NCBI GenBank assembly: GCA_021800275.1
Contig: JAJYZB010000005.1
Coordinates: 1 to 64,000, forward strand
Reading direction: 5' to 3'
Length of the DNA: 64,000 bases
DNA from: a bacterium
GTDB taxonomy: Bacteria > Vulcanimicrobiota > JABDET01
Below are positions 8,340-15,796 of the stretch, one piece after another. Below the pieces are notes generated by a model. It saw nothing but the letters and a program-made list of their open reading frames with translations, was not told the origin of the DNA and ran no database searches. The first letter of the stretch is position 1, and each line of letters starts with the position of its first letter. The translations under genes were made by a program, and so were the position numbers.

Positions 8340-8818
8340 GGCAGGAGAATGGTTTCCTCAGAGAAAAGAGGGCGCAGAATAAAGACTGCTGCTGCTGTTA
8401 GCAGGCTCTGCAGGGCTAACTCTGCAGCTAAAAATTGAAAATGGAATTTCCACTTTAATCCTTCAGAAAGATAAAAATAAAGGCTGAGCCCAAAGTACTG
8501 GAGAGCAGCGCCTACTGCCGCGCTGCCAATGAGAACAAAGAAATTTTTTGAATTCATTTTTTCAGCGGCATATCCGATGATCCAACCGGTCAATAGATCG
8601 ATCAGGCAGAATCCGCCTTTTGAAAACCCTGATAAACCATCCTCTATCAATCCTCCAAAAAATCCCGCTCCTGCTCCATATTCCGGTCCTTTTAAAAGAG
8701 CGAAAACAAGGGTTACCACCAGGGCTCCATCGGGTTTTAGGAAAGAGTTAGATAAAACAGTGGTTTGGAGAAGAAGAAGCATGAGCAGTAAAATTCCACC
8801 GGACAGGAGACCTTTCAT
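8336..8818 (-). CDS. mreD: rod-shape determining protein MreD
   Basis: This 160-residue integral membrane protein has about five hydrophobic helices. Position (between mreC and mrdA, with ATGA overlaps at both ends) and length match MreD, the inner-membrane partner of MreC in the elongasome. Family members share little sequence, so context carries much of the call. Visible family features are the FxLLxGPEYGAGAGFFGGLIEDGL segment split as LLKGPEYGAGAGFFGG and LIEDGLSG (about residues 42-65). Confidence 0.88.
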   Translation of the reverse strand: MKGLLSGGILLLMLLLLQTTVLSNSFLKPDGALVVTLVFALLKGPEYGAGAGFFGGLIEDGLSGFSKGGFCLIDLLTGWIIGYAAEKMNSKNFFVLIGSAAVGAALQYFGLSLYFYLSEGLKWKFHFQFLAAELALQSLLTAAAVFILRPLFSEETILLP

Positions 8819-9654
8819 TTTGCGCTCGAAACAGATGGTTTAATGGTTTTTGCAGAGGGTTGTTTTGTAATCACCTGGACTGAAAAAAAGTTTTTCTCCT
8901 CAAAATAAGGCAGCACAATTCCTTTTTTAAAAAAAGCTTCTCTGGGATCAGCTTCTATTTTTGAAATCGTTCCCACAGGGATGCCGTTGATGGGGAAAAT
9001 ATGCCCTATATTTACGGTTACAACTTCTGCTCCTGGTTTGATTTTAGCATCTAAAGGAAGATATCTGACAATGCATTTTTTTCTTCCGTTTCCATAACAA
9101 ATGCCATTATAATTCCCTGGCAGAACTTCGATAGGAAAAGCGACATGGGAATTGGTGATAAAAGCGACATTGGAAAATCTTGAAGAGGTTTGCATGATTT
9201 TTCCAACGGCTGTTCCGGCTCCAACTACACCGTCCCCTGCGGTTATCCTATTGTCTGTCCCTTTATTAAGGGTAAAATTTGAAAACCAGGAAGAAGGATT
9301 TCTTGAGACGACCTGCGCCTGGACAGCATGAATTCTTAAGGACTTACTGAACTCTAATTCCTTATTGAGCTGCAGGACTTCGTATTTTTTGATTTTTAGA
9401 TTATAAATCTGCTCTTGCAAGGCGGCAATCTGATTCTCCAGTTGTTTGTTCTGCGATTCCTGTGAGTTTAAGCTTGAGATATGATGAAAGAACCGTGTGG
9501 TTTTCAGCAGAAGTCTTTGAAATGGAGAAAATACAGTTATTGCAACTTCACTGACAGGATTTATCTTTCCTTCTTTAGAGTAAACAATTTCAGTGAAGAC
9601 TAAGGCGGCTGCCAGGATCGTCAGAGCAGCGAGAACGTATATCTTTACTTTCAT
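8815..9654 (-). CDS. mreC: rod-shape determining protein MreC
   Basis: This is a 279-residue bitopic protein with a membrane helix near residues 4-21, a coiled coil rich in Gln, Leu and Lys (about 55-90), and the beta-barrel MreC core (VVGAGTAVGKIMQTSSRFSN, VLPGNYNGICYGNGRKKC). It organises the cell-wall elongation complex outside the inner membrane. I start it at the ATG at 9654, which overlaps the recO stop as ATGA like the other junctions of this operon. The frame is open to an ATG at 9726, but that extra 24-residue stretch lies over recO. No mreB or rodA is in the window. Confidence 0.9.
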   Translation of the reverse strand: MKVKIYVLAALTILAAALVFTEIVYSKEGKINPVSEVAITVFSPFQRLLLKTTRFFHHISSLNSQESQNKQLENQIAALQEQIYNLKIKKYEVLQLNKELEFSKSLRIHAVQAQVVSRNPSSWFSNFTLNKGTDNRITAGDGVVGAGTAVGKIMQTSSRFSNVAFITNSHVAFPIEVLPGNYNGICYGNGRKKCIVRYLPLDAKIKPGAEVVTVNIGHIFPINGIPVGTISKIEADPREAFFKKGIVLPYFEEKNFFSVQVITKQPSAKTIKPSVSSAK

Positions 9655-10409
9655 GACAAACGAATTCCATGAGTTACTCTGCTGACTTCTCTCAGCAGCT
9701 GGAAACTGGCTATTTTTTTCTCGCATTTAAGTTCAATGAATTTTTGGAAAATGATTTTTATTTTAATAAGGACATTTTCAGGAACAGGGCGGCTATTTTG
9801 TATGGAACTCGAAAAACACGATTTTAAAAATTGGAGGGTTAAGGGGTCCATATTTTCTCCATTTTTATCTATTTCTTTGCAGGAAAGACACAGCATTCCT
9901 CCCATCGCAAAAGAAAAGACAGCAAGATTTTCAGAGTTTTTGCATTGAATGCACTGCTTTAGTTCAGGTTGGTACCCAAGATGGGAAAGGAGATTTGCCT
10001 CGTAAATTCTTAAAAGGGTTTCTGGCTTCTGCCCTGCAGCCAGTTCTTTCAAAGTATTTAAAAGGAGGGCAAAGGGTTCTGGGGAGGGTTCAGGTTCTTC
10101 TAAAAATCGATCAATAAGTTCAAGAGCATATAATCCATGAGTTAATCTTTCGAGATCTTTGTGAATATTAAAAAAATTGAGTCGAATTTTCCCCTGGGTT
10201 ATCACATCCAGATTTTTACCTTTAGCCATTAAGAAGTTTCCATAGCTCATGGGGTGAATGATTTTTCCCAGACTGCTGTTGATTTTGCGGCATCCTTTGG
10301 CAATCACGCGAATCTTTCCTTTCAGCGGGCTGAAAAGGGTGACAATAAAGTCGCTTTCCTGGAAAGGGAAAGTTTTTAAGACAATGGCGTCTAAATTGTA
10401 AAGAGGCAT
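9651..10409 (-). CDS. recO: DNA repair protein RecO
   Basis: RecO loads RecA onto SSB-coated DNA with RecR. The N-terminal OB fold starts MPLYNLDAIVLKTFPFQESD and includes LFSPLKGKIRVIAKGCRK. The helical domain contains a zinc knuckle with CIQCKN and CLSC. From the ATG at 10409 it is 252 residues, normal for the family; an upstream TTG at 10436 would add nine residues with no better ribosome-binding site. It heads the recO-mreC-mreD-mrdA run, joined to mreC by ATGA. Confidence 0.9.
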   Translation of the reverse strand: MPLYNLDAIVLKTFPFQESDFIVTLFSPLKGKIRVIAKGCRKINSSLGKIIHPMSYGNFLMAKGKNLDVITQGKIRLNFFNIHKDLERLTHGLYALELIDRFLEEPEPSPEPFALLLNTLKELAAGQKPETLLRIYEANLLSHLGYQPELKQCIQCKNSENLAVFSFAMGGMLCLSCKEIDKNGENMDPLTLQFLKSCFSSSIQNSRPVPENVLIKIKIIFQKFIELKCEKKIASFQLLREVSRVTHGIRLS

Positions 10410-10448
10410 AAAAGGATATTCTTGCTTTTTAGTCAAAACACTTTTAAC

Positions 10449-11498
10449 ATGAACATGAAATGGGTGAATGAAATAAAAAAATATGGTTTAATTTTGTTGA
10501 TTTCCTGCCTTTTTGCCTGCGCGGCTCAAAATGCTTATTCTCAAAGACTCCAACAGAACACCTCTCTCGATCCAGTCCAGCTTCTGATGCAGAGCGCTTT
10601 AAAGAAAAAGCCGCTCATTTTTTCGAAGCATCCTCATGTGAAATTGTACTTCAATAAATTTTTAATTCTCTGGAAAGTTTTCTTTAAAAATTTGCAAACT
10701 GATGAAATAGAATCAACGAGCTTAGAAGATCAGTTTAATCGTTATTATCATACAGTTGGCGCCGAGAGGAAGAAATTCAGGATACTTGCGGCGACCCGAA
10801 ATTTTTCTCATTTTAATAAAGATGTTTTAAAGGGGATGCGGCGCTTGAGAAACTGGTGTCTGGACATGAGGGATCGCATTAAATATGCCACAACTTCTTA
10901 TCAGAGAAAAATGTACATGAACCGACTGTATCAGTTTCAAAGGGAGTGGTATCAGAAGTTTTTTGGTTCATCGATTCAGGAATTGAGCGCGGACTGGGCT
11001 GGCTTCACTACATATTACTGGAGAGACAACTTAACAGTGGCTGAATTAGCTAAACTGGAGAAAAATAAAAGCGCATATCTATATTTATCTCAGTATTATT
11101 CCATTCGATTTCAATATTTAAAAAGATCCGCTTCTGCTGCCAGAAAAGTTAGAAAATATGAAAGGCAGCAGGGGGATCCTAAAAAATTGGTCAAAAGTCT
11201 CAAGCAAGAACTTTCCAACGTGAAAAATGCGCTGGTAAATTTGAAAAAGCTTCATCCCCCTAAATTATTTCAGGCTTTTAACAATCTTGAATCAAAAAGA
11301 TTGATGGATCTGTACAAGGATACTTCTCTTCTGGTTCGGATTGAAAAGGGGATCCATCAACACGTGTCCAGGGAAAAAATCGATCATTGGATTTCTGAAA
11401 AAGATAAAACCGATAAAAAAATGCAGCAGCAGTTTCAGAAGATTCAAAAAACGTACAAGTTTGCCATGCAGCAAGCCCTCGGAGAAGACTCTCCCTAA
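10449..11498 (+). CDS. exported protein of unknown function
   Basis: This 349-residue protein has a clear export signal: basic start ([13 protein letters not shown]), hydrophobic core [13 protein letters not shown], then QNAYSQ. The sequence LISCLFAC may serve as a lipobox or the site may be signal peptidase I at AYS. The mature part is highly basic, rich in Lys, Arg, Tyr and Gln, and mostly helical, with repeated heptad-like stretches toward the C-terminus (about 230-345). I recognise no domain. It diverges from recO by about 40 bases and converges on deoC with overlapping stop codons. Confidence 0.7.
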   Translation: MNMKWVNEIKKYGLILLISCLFACAAQNAYSQRLQQNTSLDPVQLLMQSALKKKPLIFSKHPHVKLYFNKFLILWKVFFKNLQTDEIESTSLEDQFNRYYHTVGAERKKFRILAATRNFSHFNKDVLKGMRRLRNWCLDMRDRIKYATTSYQRKMYMNRLYQFQREWYQKFFGSSIQELSADWAGFTTYYWRDNLTVAELAKLEKNKSAYLYLSQYYSIRFQYLKRSASAARKVRKYERQQGDPKKLVKSLKQELSNVKNALVNLKKLHPPKLFQAFNNLESKRLMDLYKDTSLLVRIEKGIHQHVSREKIDHWISEKDKTDKKMQQQFQKIQKTYKFAMQQALGEDSP

Positions 11499-12418
11499 TA
11501 TTTTCCTTCTCCTGCAGCCGCCTTTTTTACAATAGAAACAGAGGCGCTTGCTCCAATTCGGGTTGCTCCTGCTTCAACCATTTTTACGGCGGTTTCGTAG
11601 TCTCGAATTCCACCGGATGCTTTGACACCCATGTCTTCTCCAACCGTTTCTCTCATTAACGCCACGTCGTGAACAGTTGCCCCTCCTGGACCAAAACCTG
11701 TGGAGGTTTTCACAAAGTCAGCTCCTGCTTGTTTGGCTAATACGCAGGCTCTTACTTTTTCTTCATCATTGAGTAAAGCAGTTTCCAGAATTACTTTTAA
11801 AATTTTTTCATCAGCTGCTTCCCGAACATCCTGTATGTCTTTAAGAACTAGATCATTTTGTTTGGCTTTCAGCGCGCCAACAGCGATAACCATGTCAATT
11901 TCATCCGCGCCATTGGCAATTGCATCTCTGGTTTCCAGGACTTTTGTCAGAGTGGTCGTTGCTCCAAGGGGAAATCCTACCACTGTGCAAACTTTAACTC
12001 TGCTGCCTTTTATCAGGTCTTTGACAAGGCTGACCCATGATGGATTCACACAAACACTGGCGAATGTATGCTGCACTGCTTCTTTACAGAGTTTGATGAC
12101 GTCTTCTTTTGTGGCATCAGGTTTTAGAAGGGTATGATCAATAAGAGAGGCTAGATCTGCTCGGACAGAAGTCATTCCCAGTGCGCCGCCAATTCGACAC
12201 GCGCCTCCTCGGACAATTTGAGCGACTCTGTCTTCCAGTTTAGAGGGACAGTGGCCGCAGGCATTGCATTCTCCTGTTAGGGCCTCACAGGGGGATTGGA
12301 TATCAGCATGGGTCTGGATATTGACGTTTGGGGAAACGGCTGTTTGTGAGGCAATTGAATTTAGAACTTCTTTTGTAATTTCATCTACCAGTTTTTCAAG
12401 ATTATAATCCAGGCTCAC
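11495..12418 (-). CDS. deoC: deoxyribose-phosphate aldolase with encapsulation-type N-terminus
   Basis: DeoC splits 2-deoxy-D-ribose 5-phosphate into acetaldehyde and glyceraldehyde 3-phosphate. The TIM-barrel starts about residue 87 ([19 protein letters not shown]). The Schiff-base lysine is K237 in [13 protein letters not shown], with a second lysine in [10 protein letters not shown] and the acid in ADEIDMV. At 307 residues it is about 85 longer than ordinary DeoC. The extension begins with an amphipathic helix ([17 protein letters not shown]), a linker, then a cysteine cluster C44-x6-C51-x2-C54-x2-C57 and C74. The helix plus linker resembles an encapsulation peptide for a microcompartment. 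It is the last gene of the shell operon, coupled by ATGA. Confidence 0.93.
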   Translation of the reverse strand: MSLDYNLEKLVDEITKEVLNSIASQTAVSPNVNIQTHADIQSPCEALTGECNACGHCPSKLEDRVAQIVRGGACRIGGALGMTSVRADLASLIDHTLLKPDATKEDVIKLCKEAVQHTFASVCVNPSWVSLVKDLIKGSRVKVCTVVGFPLGATTTLTKVLETRDAIANGADEIDMVIAVGALKAKQNDLVLKDIQDVREAADEKILKVILETALLNDEEKVRACVLAKQAGADFVKTSTGFGPGGATVHDVALMRETVGEDMGVKASGGIRDYETAVKMVEAGATRIGASASVSIVKKAAAGEGKY

Positions 12419-12717
12419 CGCAGGTTTCTCCTTGTTTCATAAGAAGGGATCAGTTTGATTTGATCAACCACTCCTGCCACAACTGCTTCTGCGCAGGTTT
12501 TTTCGTCTTTCAAAGCGAGTCGTGCAGAACCTCCTTCATAAATCACCAGGACTTTGTCTCCGATTCCGGCATCAACAAGATCAATGGCTATAATGGTTTC
12601 TCCTGTTTTAGTCCCTTCAGCTAAGTCTATCCCTTCCACAATGAGCAGCTTTTTTCCTTGATAATCTTTTTCCTGGATGGTTGCCCAAAGGGAACCCACA
12701 ACTTCACCATAAGTCAT
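12415..12717 (-). CDS. microcompartment pentameric shell protein (EutN/CcmL family)
   Basis: This 100-residue BMC-P protein would cap vertices of a polyhedral protein shell. It shows the family's small beta-barrel pattern: [49 protein letters not shown] and GGSARLAL. The central A-x-D-x-x-x-A-G-x-G-D-x-V motif is present. It is one of three BMC-P paralogues in the operon and differs clearly from the others in its N-terminus, so the three are not interchangeable copies. ATGA overlaps link it to the previous shell gene and to deoC. Confidence 0.9.
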   Translation of the reverse strand: MTYGEVVGSLWATIQEKDYQGKKLLIVEGIDLAEGTKTGETIIAIDLVDAGIGDKVLVIYEGGSARLALKDEKTCAEAVVAGVVDQIKLIPSYETRRNLR

Positions 12718-12983
12718 TCTATTTTGTTCATCTCTTTCACAATGCCAACAATTCCTAAATCAATAGGGGCATCTTCTGGGCGCCATGGCAGAGAAGCTTC
12801 TCTACCTTTTACTAAATAAACTAAATCTTGATCAGCGCACTGCACAAAATCTACGGCTGCAGCCGGGGAGCCTTCTTTTTTCCCCTGGTGGTTGATTAAC
12901 TGTACAATTCGAAGGGATGCCCCTTTTAATTTCTCATCTTTCTGTGTGGCTGTAATTTTACCTATGACTTTGCCGAGAATCAT
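12714..12983 (-). CDS. microcompartment pentameric shell protein (EutN/CcmL family)
   Basis: From the ATG at 12983 this is 89 residues: MILGKVIGKITATQKDEKLK, then LRIVQLINHQGK and AAAVDFVQCADQDLVYLVKG. The family's G-x-V-x-x-T-x-K-x-x-x-L start is clear. The usual AG-x-GD loop is changed to QCADQDLV, and the usual GSSAR after it is REASLPW. The open frame extends upstream to 13067, but that portion lies over rpiB. The 12983 ATG overlaps the rpiB stop as ATGA, matching the operon's other junctions. Confidence 0.88.
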   Translation of the reverse strand: MILGKVIGKITATQKDEKLKGASLRIVQLINHQGKKEGSPAAAVDFVQCADQDLVYLVKGREASLPWRPEDAPIDLGIVGIVKEMNKIE

Positions 12984-13432
12984 GATTTTAAACAACGCGC
13001 TTCGATATCTAGAATTTTTTTTACTCGTCGGGCATGGCGTGTTTCCACACAGGAGCAGGACAACCATGTTTTTACGATTTCCTGGGCAAGTCCTATTCCT
13101 AAAATTCTTCCGCCAAGAGTTAAAACATTGGCATCATTATGTTCGCGGGAATTTTTTGCCGTATATAAGTCATTGCAGAGGGCCGCTCTTATTCCAGGAA
13201 CTTTATTGGCTGTAATGGCGGATCCGATTCCTGCGCCATCAATGATAATACCGACGGATTCAGGAGTTTTACTGACGGCATCTGCCACTAAAAAGGCAAT
13301 ATCTGGATAGTCAACAGGATCAGAAGAATGAGTTCCAAAATCCAGAACTTGATGCCCTGACTGCTGCAGAAAAGGTTTTAAATTTTCTTTTAATTCGTAT
13401 CCTCCATGATCACTGCCTAAAATAATTATCAT
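12980..13432 (-). CDS. rpiB: RpiB/LacAB-family sugar-phosphate isomerase
   Basis: This 150-residue isomerase of the RpiB family interconverts aldose and ketose phosphates such as ribose 5-phosphate and ribulose 5-phosphate. The N-terminus IILGSDHGGYELKENLK holds the substrate-binding D-H-G-G. The cysteine usually found in the GTGIG region (CGTGIG) is replaced here: IIIDGAGIGSAITANKVPGI shows Asp at that place. RAALCNDLYTAKNSREHNDA follows as in the family. It starts directly after the aldehyde dehydrogenase stop. In sugar-phosphate-type microcompartment loci this isomerase accompanies DeoC; its exact substrate is not settled by sequence. Confidence 0.9.
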   Translation of the reverse strand: MIIILGSDHGGYELKENLKPFLQQSGHQVLDFGTHSSDPVDYPDIAFLVADAVSKTPESVGIIIDGAGIGSAITANKVPGIRAALCNDLYTAKNSREHNDANVLTLGGRILGIGLAQEIVKTWLSCSCVETRHARRVKKILDIEARCLKS

Positions 13433-14902
13433 TTAAATAATCCTGAAATAATCCACCAGTGTGCACCTGCGAAATCTCGTAAAATGGCGGGCGCTAGTAA
13501 TTCCTTCCCCTGTTGTAGTGCCAATAGTCATCGTGGTATGTCCTTCTCCACCAAAACCAAGTCCTGCTGAAGCGGGCCCGTTTTTCACAAAAATAGCGGT
13601 ATTGATTTGATGAGCCATTTGACTCAATCTTTCCACGTTTTTGGAATGCATGACTGCAGTGTGTCCGTACCCATGTTCTGCTTTAACAGCCCATTCGATC
13701 CCTTCCCAGACATCTTTAATTCTGGCTACAGGGAAAAAAGGCATTAACTGTTCTGTCATCACAAGAGAATGCGAGGGTTCTGCTTCACAAATAAGAAGGC
13801 GAACTGTTTCAGGCAGGTCAAGTCCTATGGCTTTAGCTAAAACATTTGCGTTTTTTCCTATGAAATCTCGATTTAAAACAGGTTCAGCGCATCCGCCGCC
13901 GCTCGGGCAGTTGAGAACAAGAGAGCACAGCTTATCTCTCTGCTCTGGGGTTAAGAGATAAGCTCCCTGTATCTGCATTTCAGAAATTAGTCTATCAGCG
14001 ATCGAATTTACCGCAAAACATTCTTTTTCTAATTGGCACATGACATTGTTGTCAAAACTCGAGCCCCAGACTATGTCTTTTGCGGCTTTAGGAATATCTG
14101 CGGTTTCATCAACGATAACAGGTGGATTTCCAGGTCCAGCGCAGATCGTTTTTTTACCGGACTGCATGGCTTGACGGACAACCCCCATCCCTCCCGTGAC
14201 TGCAAGAATTCTGATTCCCGAATGTTTCATCAGAGCCTGACTGGTTTCAAGGGTAGGTTCATTCACACTGGTCAATAAGTTTTTTGGACCGCCGCAGTCT
14301 TGAACCGCTTGATTTAAAATTTCCATGGTTTTAAGGGAGACTTTTTTAGCTTTTGGATGGGGATTGAAGACCACTGAATTGCCTGCAGAAATCATGGAGA
14401 TTGAATTATTAACAATCGTTGCCGCAGGATTGGTAGAAGGAGTGATGGATCCAATGACCCCGAATGGCGCCATTTCTTCAAGGGTTAATCCTCTGTCTCC
14501 CGTGCGTGCGATGCTGACTAAATCTTCCATTCCTGGAGTTTTGTCAGCCGCTAATAGAATCTTTTTCACTTTGTCTTCAACCCGCCCCATGCCGGTTTCT
14601 TGGACCGCCATTTCAGCCAGGGCTCTAGAATGATGGCGAGCCGCAATTCTCATGCCTTCCAGGACTGCTTTTCTTTTTTCAACGGTCATGGAGACCAACT
14701 CTGTTTGCGCTTTTCCTGCAGAATTCACAGCATCATCTAAAGTTTCAAAGATTCCGTTTCCAAGTTTTGAATTCCATTTTGTCTCAGTCGAAGAAGTCAG
14801 GACTGACGCAGGATTATTAGGGTTTCCTGGCTGAAGCTTCTGGCTGACTTTTGCCACCACTTCTTCAATGATTTTGTTGAGTTCAGATGGTGTAACCTGC
14901 AC
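13433..14902 (-). CDS. CoA-acylating aldehyde dehydrogenase of a microcompartment (PduP/EutE family)
   Basis: This 489-residue enzyme oxidises an aldehyde to its acyl-CoA with NAD+, here probably acetaldehyde from DeoC. The N-terminal helix TPSELNKIIEEVVAKVSQKL followed by a Pro/Ser/Asn linker is a typical encapsulation peptide. The catalytic core starts about residue 50 (GIFETLDDAVNSAGKAQTEL). The catalytic cysteine is C289 in SSFDNNVMCQLEKECFAV. GPASAGLGFGGEGHTTMTIG near the end is the usual cofactor-side motif. It follows a shell gene by six bases and precedes rpiB with no gap. Confidence 0.93.
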   Translation of the reverse strand: MQVTPSELNKIIEEVVAKVSQKLQPGNPNNPASVLTSSTETKWNSKLGNGIFETLDDAVNSAGKAQTELVSMTVEKRKAVLEGMRIAARHHSRALAEMAVQETGMGRVEDKVKKILLAADKTPGMEDLVSIARTGDRGLTLEEMAPFGVIGSITPSTNPAATIVNNSISMISAGNSVVFNPHPKAKKVSLKTMEILNQAVQDCGGPKNLLTSVNEPTLETSQALMKHSGIRILAVTGGMGVVRQAMQSGKKTICAGPGNPPVIVDETADIPKAAKDIVWGSSFDNNVMCQLEKECFAVNSIADRLISEMQIQGAYLLTPEQRDKLCSLVLNCPSGGGCAEPVLNRDFIGKNANVLAKAIGLDLPETVRLLICEAEPSHSLVMTEQLMPFFPVARIKDVWEGIEWAVKAEHGYGHTAVMHSKNVERLSQMAHQINTAIFVKNGPASAGLGFGGEGHTTMTIGTTTGEGITSARHFTRFRRCTLVDYFRII

Positions 14903-14908
14903 TTTGGA

Positions 14909-15208
14909 TCATCCCCCTGTTTTTTGATACGTTAATTTTCCATCCGCTTCCAGTGAATCTATAATAGCCATAATGACAGCGTCCACTGGGGTATCTTTTG
15001 TTTTTTGTGTTTGTCTGGCAGAACTTCCTGTCGCCACTAAAACGAGTTCATGGTCACCTGCTCCAATGGAATCAACAGCAATAATTGGTTTTCCTTCAGG
15101 CTGCAGAGTAGAAGCATGGATTGGCAGCACAACCTGAAGTTTAGCTCCCGTTAATTTCTCATCTTTTTGGGTGCAAACAACTGTTCCAATAACTTTTCCA
15201 ATCAGCAT
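14909..15208 (-). CDS. microcompartment pentameric shell protein (EutN/CcmL family)
   Basis: This 99-residue protein is the most canonical of the three BMC-P proteins here: MLIGKVIGTVVCTQKDEKLT, then KLQVVLPIHA, PIIAVDSIGAGDHELVLVAT and GSSARQT. It forms pentamers at shell vertices. It opens the microcompartment operon on the minus strand, just before the aldehyde dehydrogenase. No BMC-H or BMC-T gene, needed for shell facets, is found anywhere in the window. Confidence 0.92.
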   Translation of the reverse strand: MLIGKVIGTVVCTQKDEKLTGAKLQVVLPIHASTLQPEGKPIIAVDSIGAGDHELVLVATGSSARQTQKTKDTPVDAVIMAIIDSLEADGKLTYQKTGG

Positions 15209-15268
15209 TCTTACCCATTTTGATGTTTTTAAGCGAGTTCCTTCAAACTGATGGTTTTTGGTCAGAGG

Positions 15269-15733
15269 TTAGGCGATGATATTGATATGGGAATACAGGG
15301 CACTCGTTTTTGCCAGTTCTGCTCTCGCTTTTCGGATGACATTTTCTGCTTGTGCTGCTACTTTTAAATCTTGTGATGAGGGATCATCTGGAGCTAAAGC
15401 CGCTGCTTTGACCATTTTCGCCATTTCCAGTGTTGCCAGCGGATTTCCTGAGATTTCGGGGAGAGAAATAGGCACATGCCCACTGACTGCGTATGAATGC
15501 CCATCTGGTCCTTCTTCAAATTCAAAGACAGGACCTCCTGCAGCAGATGCTCCTGCTTTCTGCAAGTGCGCCCTTTCATGGTTTCTAACTTCTTGATCTC
15601 GTTTTTTAAGTCTGGAAATTAAACTCAATTTTTTTTCTTGATCTGTTTTTTCAGTTCTCTGACAGAATGGGCAGGGATGCCCTGATTCTAAGGGTCCTGG
15701 AATCGGCAAGATTGGCATGATAGAGCTCATCAC
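15269..15733 (-). CDS. SprA-related putative metallopeptidase
   Basis: This 154-residue protein has an N-terminal C-x-x-C (PCPFC) and an HExxH motif in VRNHERAHLQKAGASAAGGP. The following VFEFEEGPDGHSYAVSGHVP and ISLPEISGNPLATLEMAKMV match the SprA-related family, whose members are predicted zinc metallopeptidases of unknown substrate. The helical C-terminus (LKVAAQAENVIRKARAELAK) completes it. It lies 60 bases upstream of the shell operon on the same strand and might share its transcript, though a link in function is not evident. Confidence 0.75.
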   Translation of the reverse strand: MMSSIMPILPIPGPLESGHPCPFCQRTEKTDQEKKLSLISRLKKRDQEVRNHERAHLQKAGASAAGGPVFEFEEGPDGHSYAVSGHVPISLPEISGNPLATLEMAKMVKAAALAPDDPSSQDLKVAAQAENVIRKARAELAKTSALYSHINIIA

Positions 15734-15796
15734 CCATTATTTTAACTTAGAAAAAGAATTTTTTGCATCCCTCAAAAGTAAATTAGATGTAAACTT

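Noticed and set aside
9655-9726. Upstream extension of mreC to the ATG at 9726
   Set aside because: The extra residues overlap recO in another frame; the ATGA junction at 9654 matches the operon's other junctions.
11700-12137. 145-residue plus-strand frame inside deoC
   Set aside because: Antisense shadow of a strongly conserved gene.
12984-13067. N-terminal extension of the second pentamer gene
   Set aside because: Lies wholly over rpiB; family members start at MILGKV.
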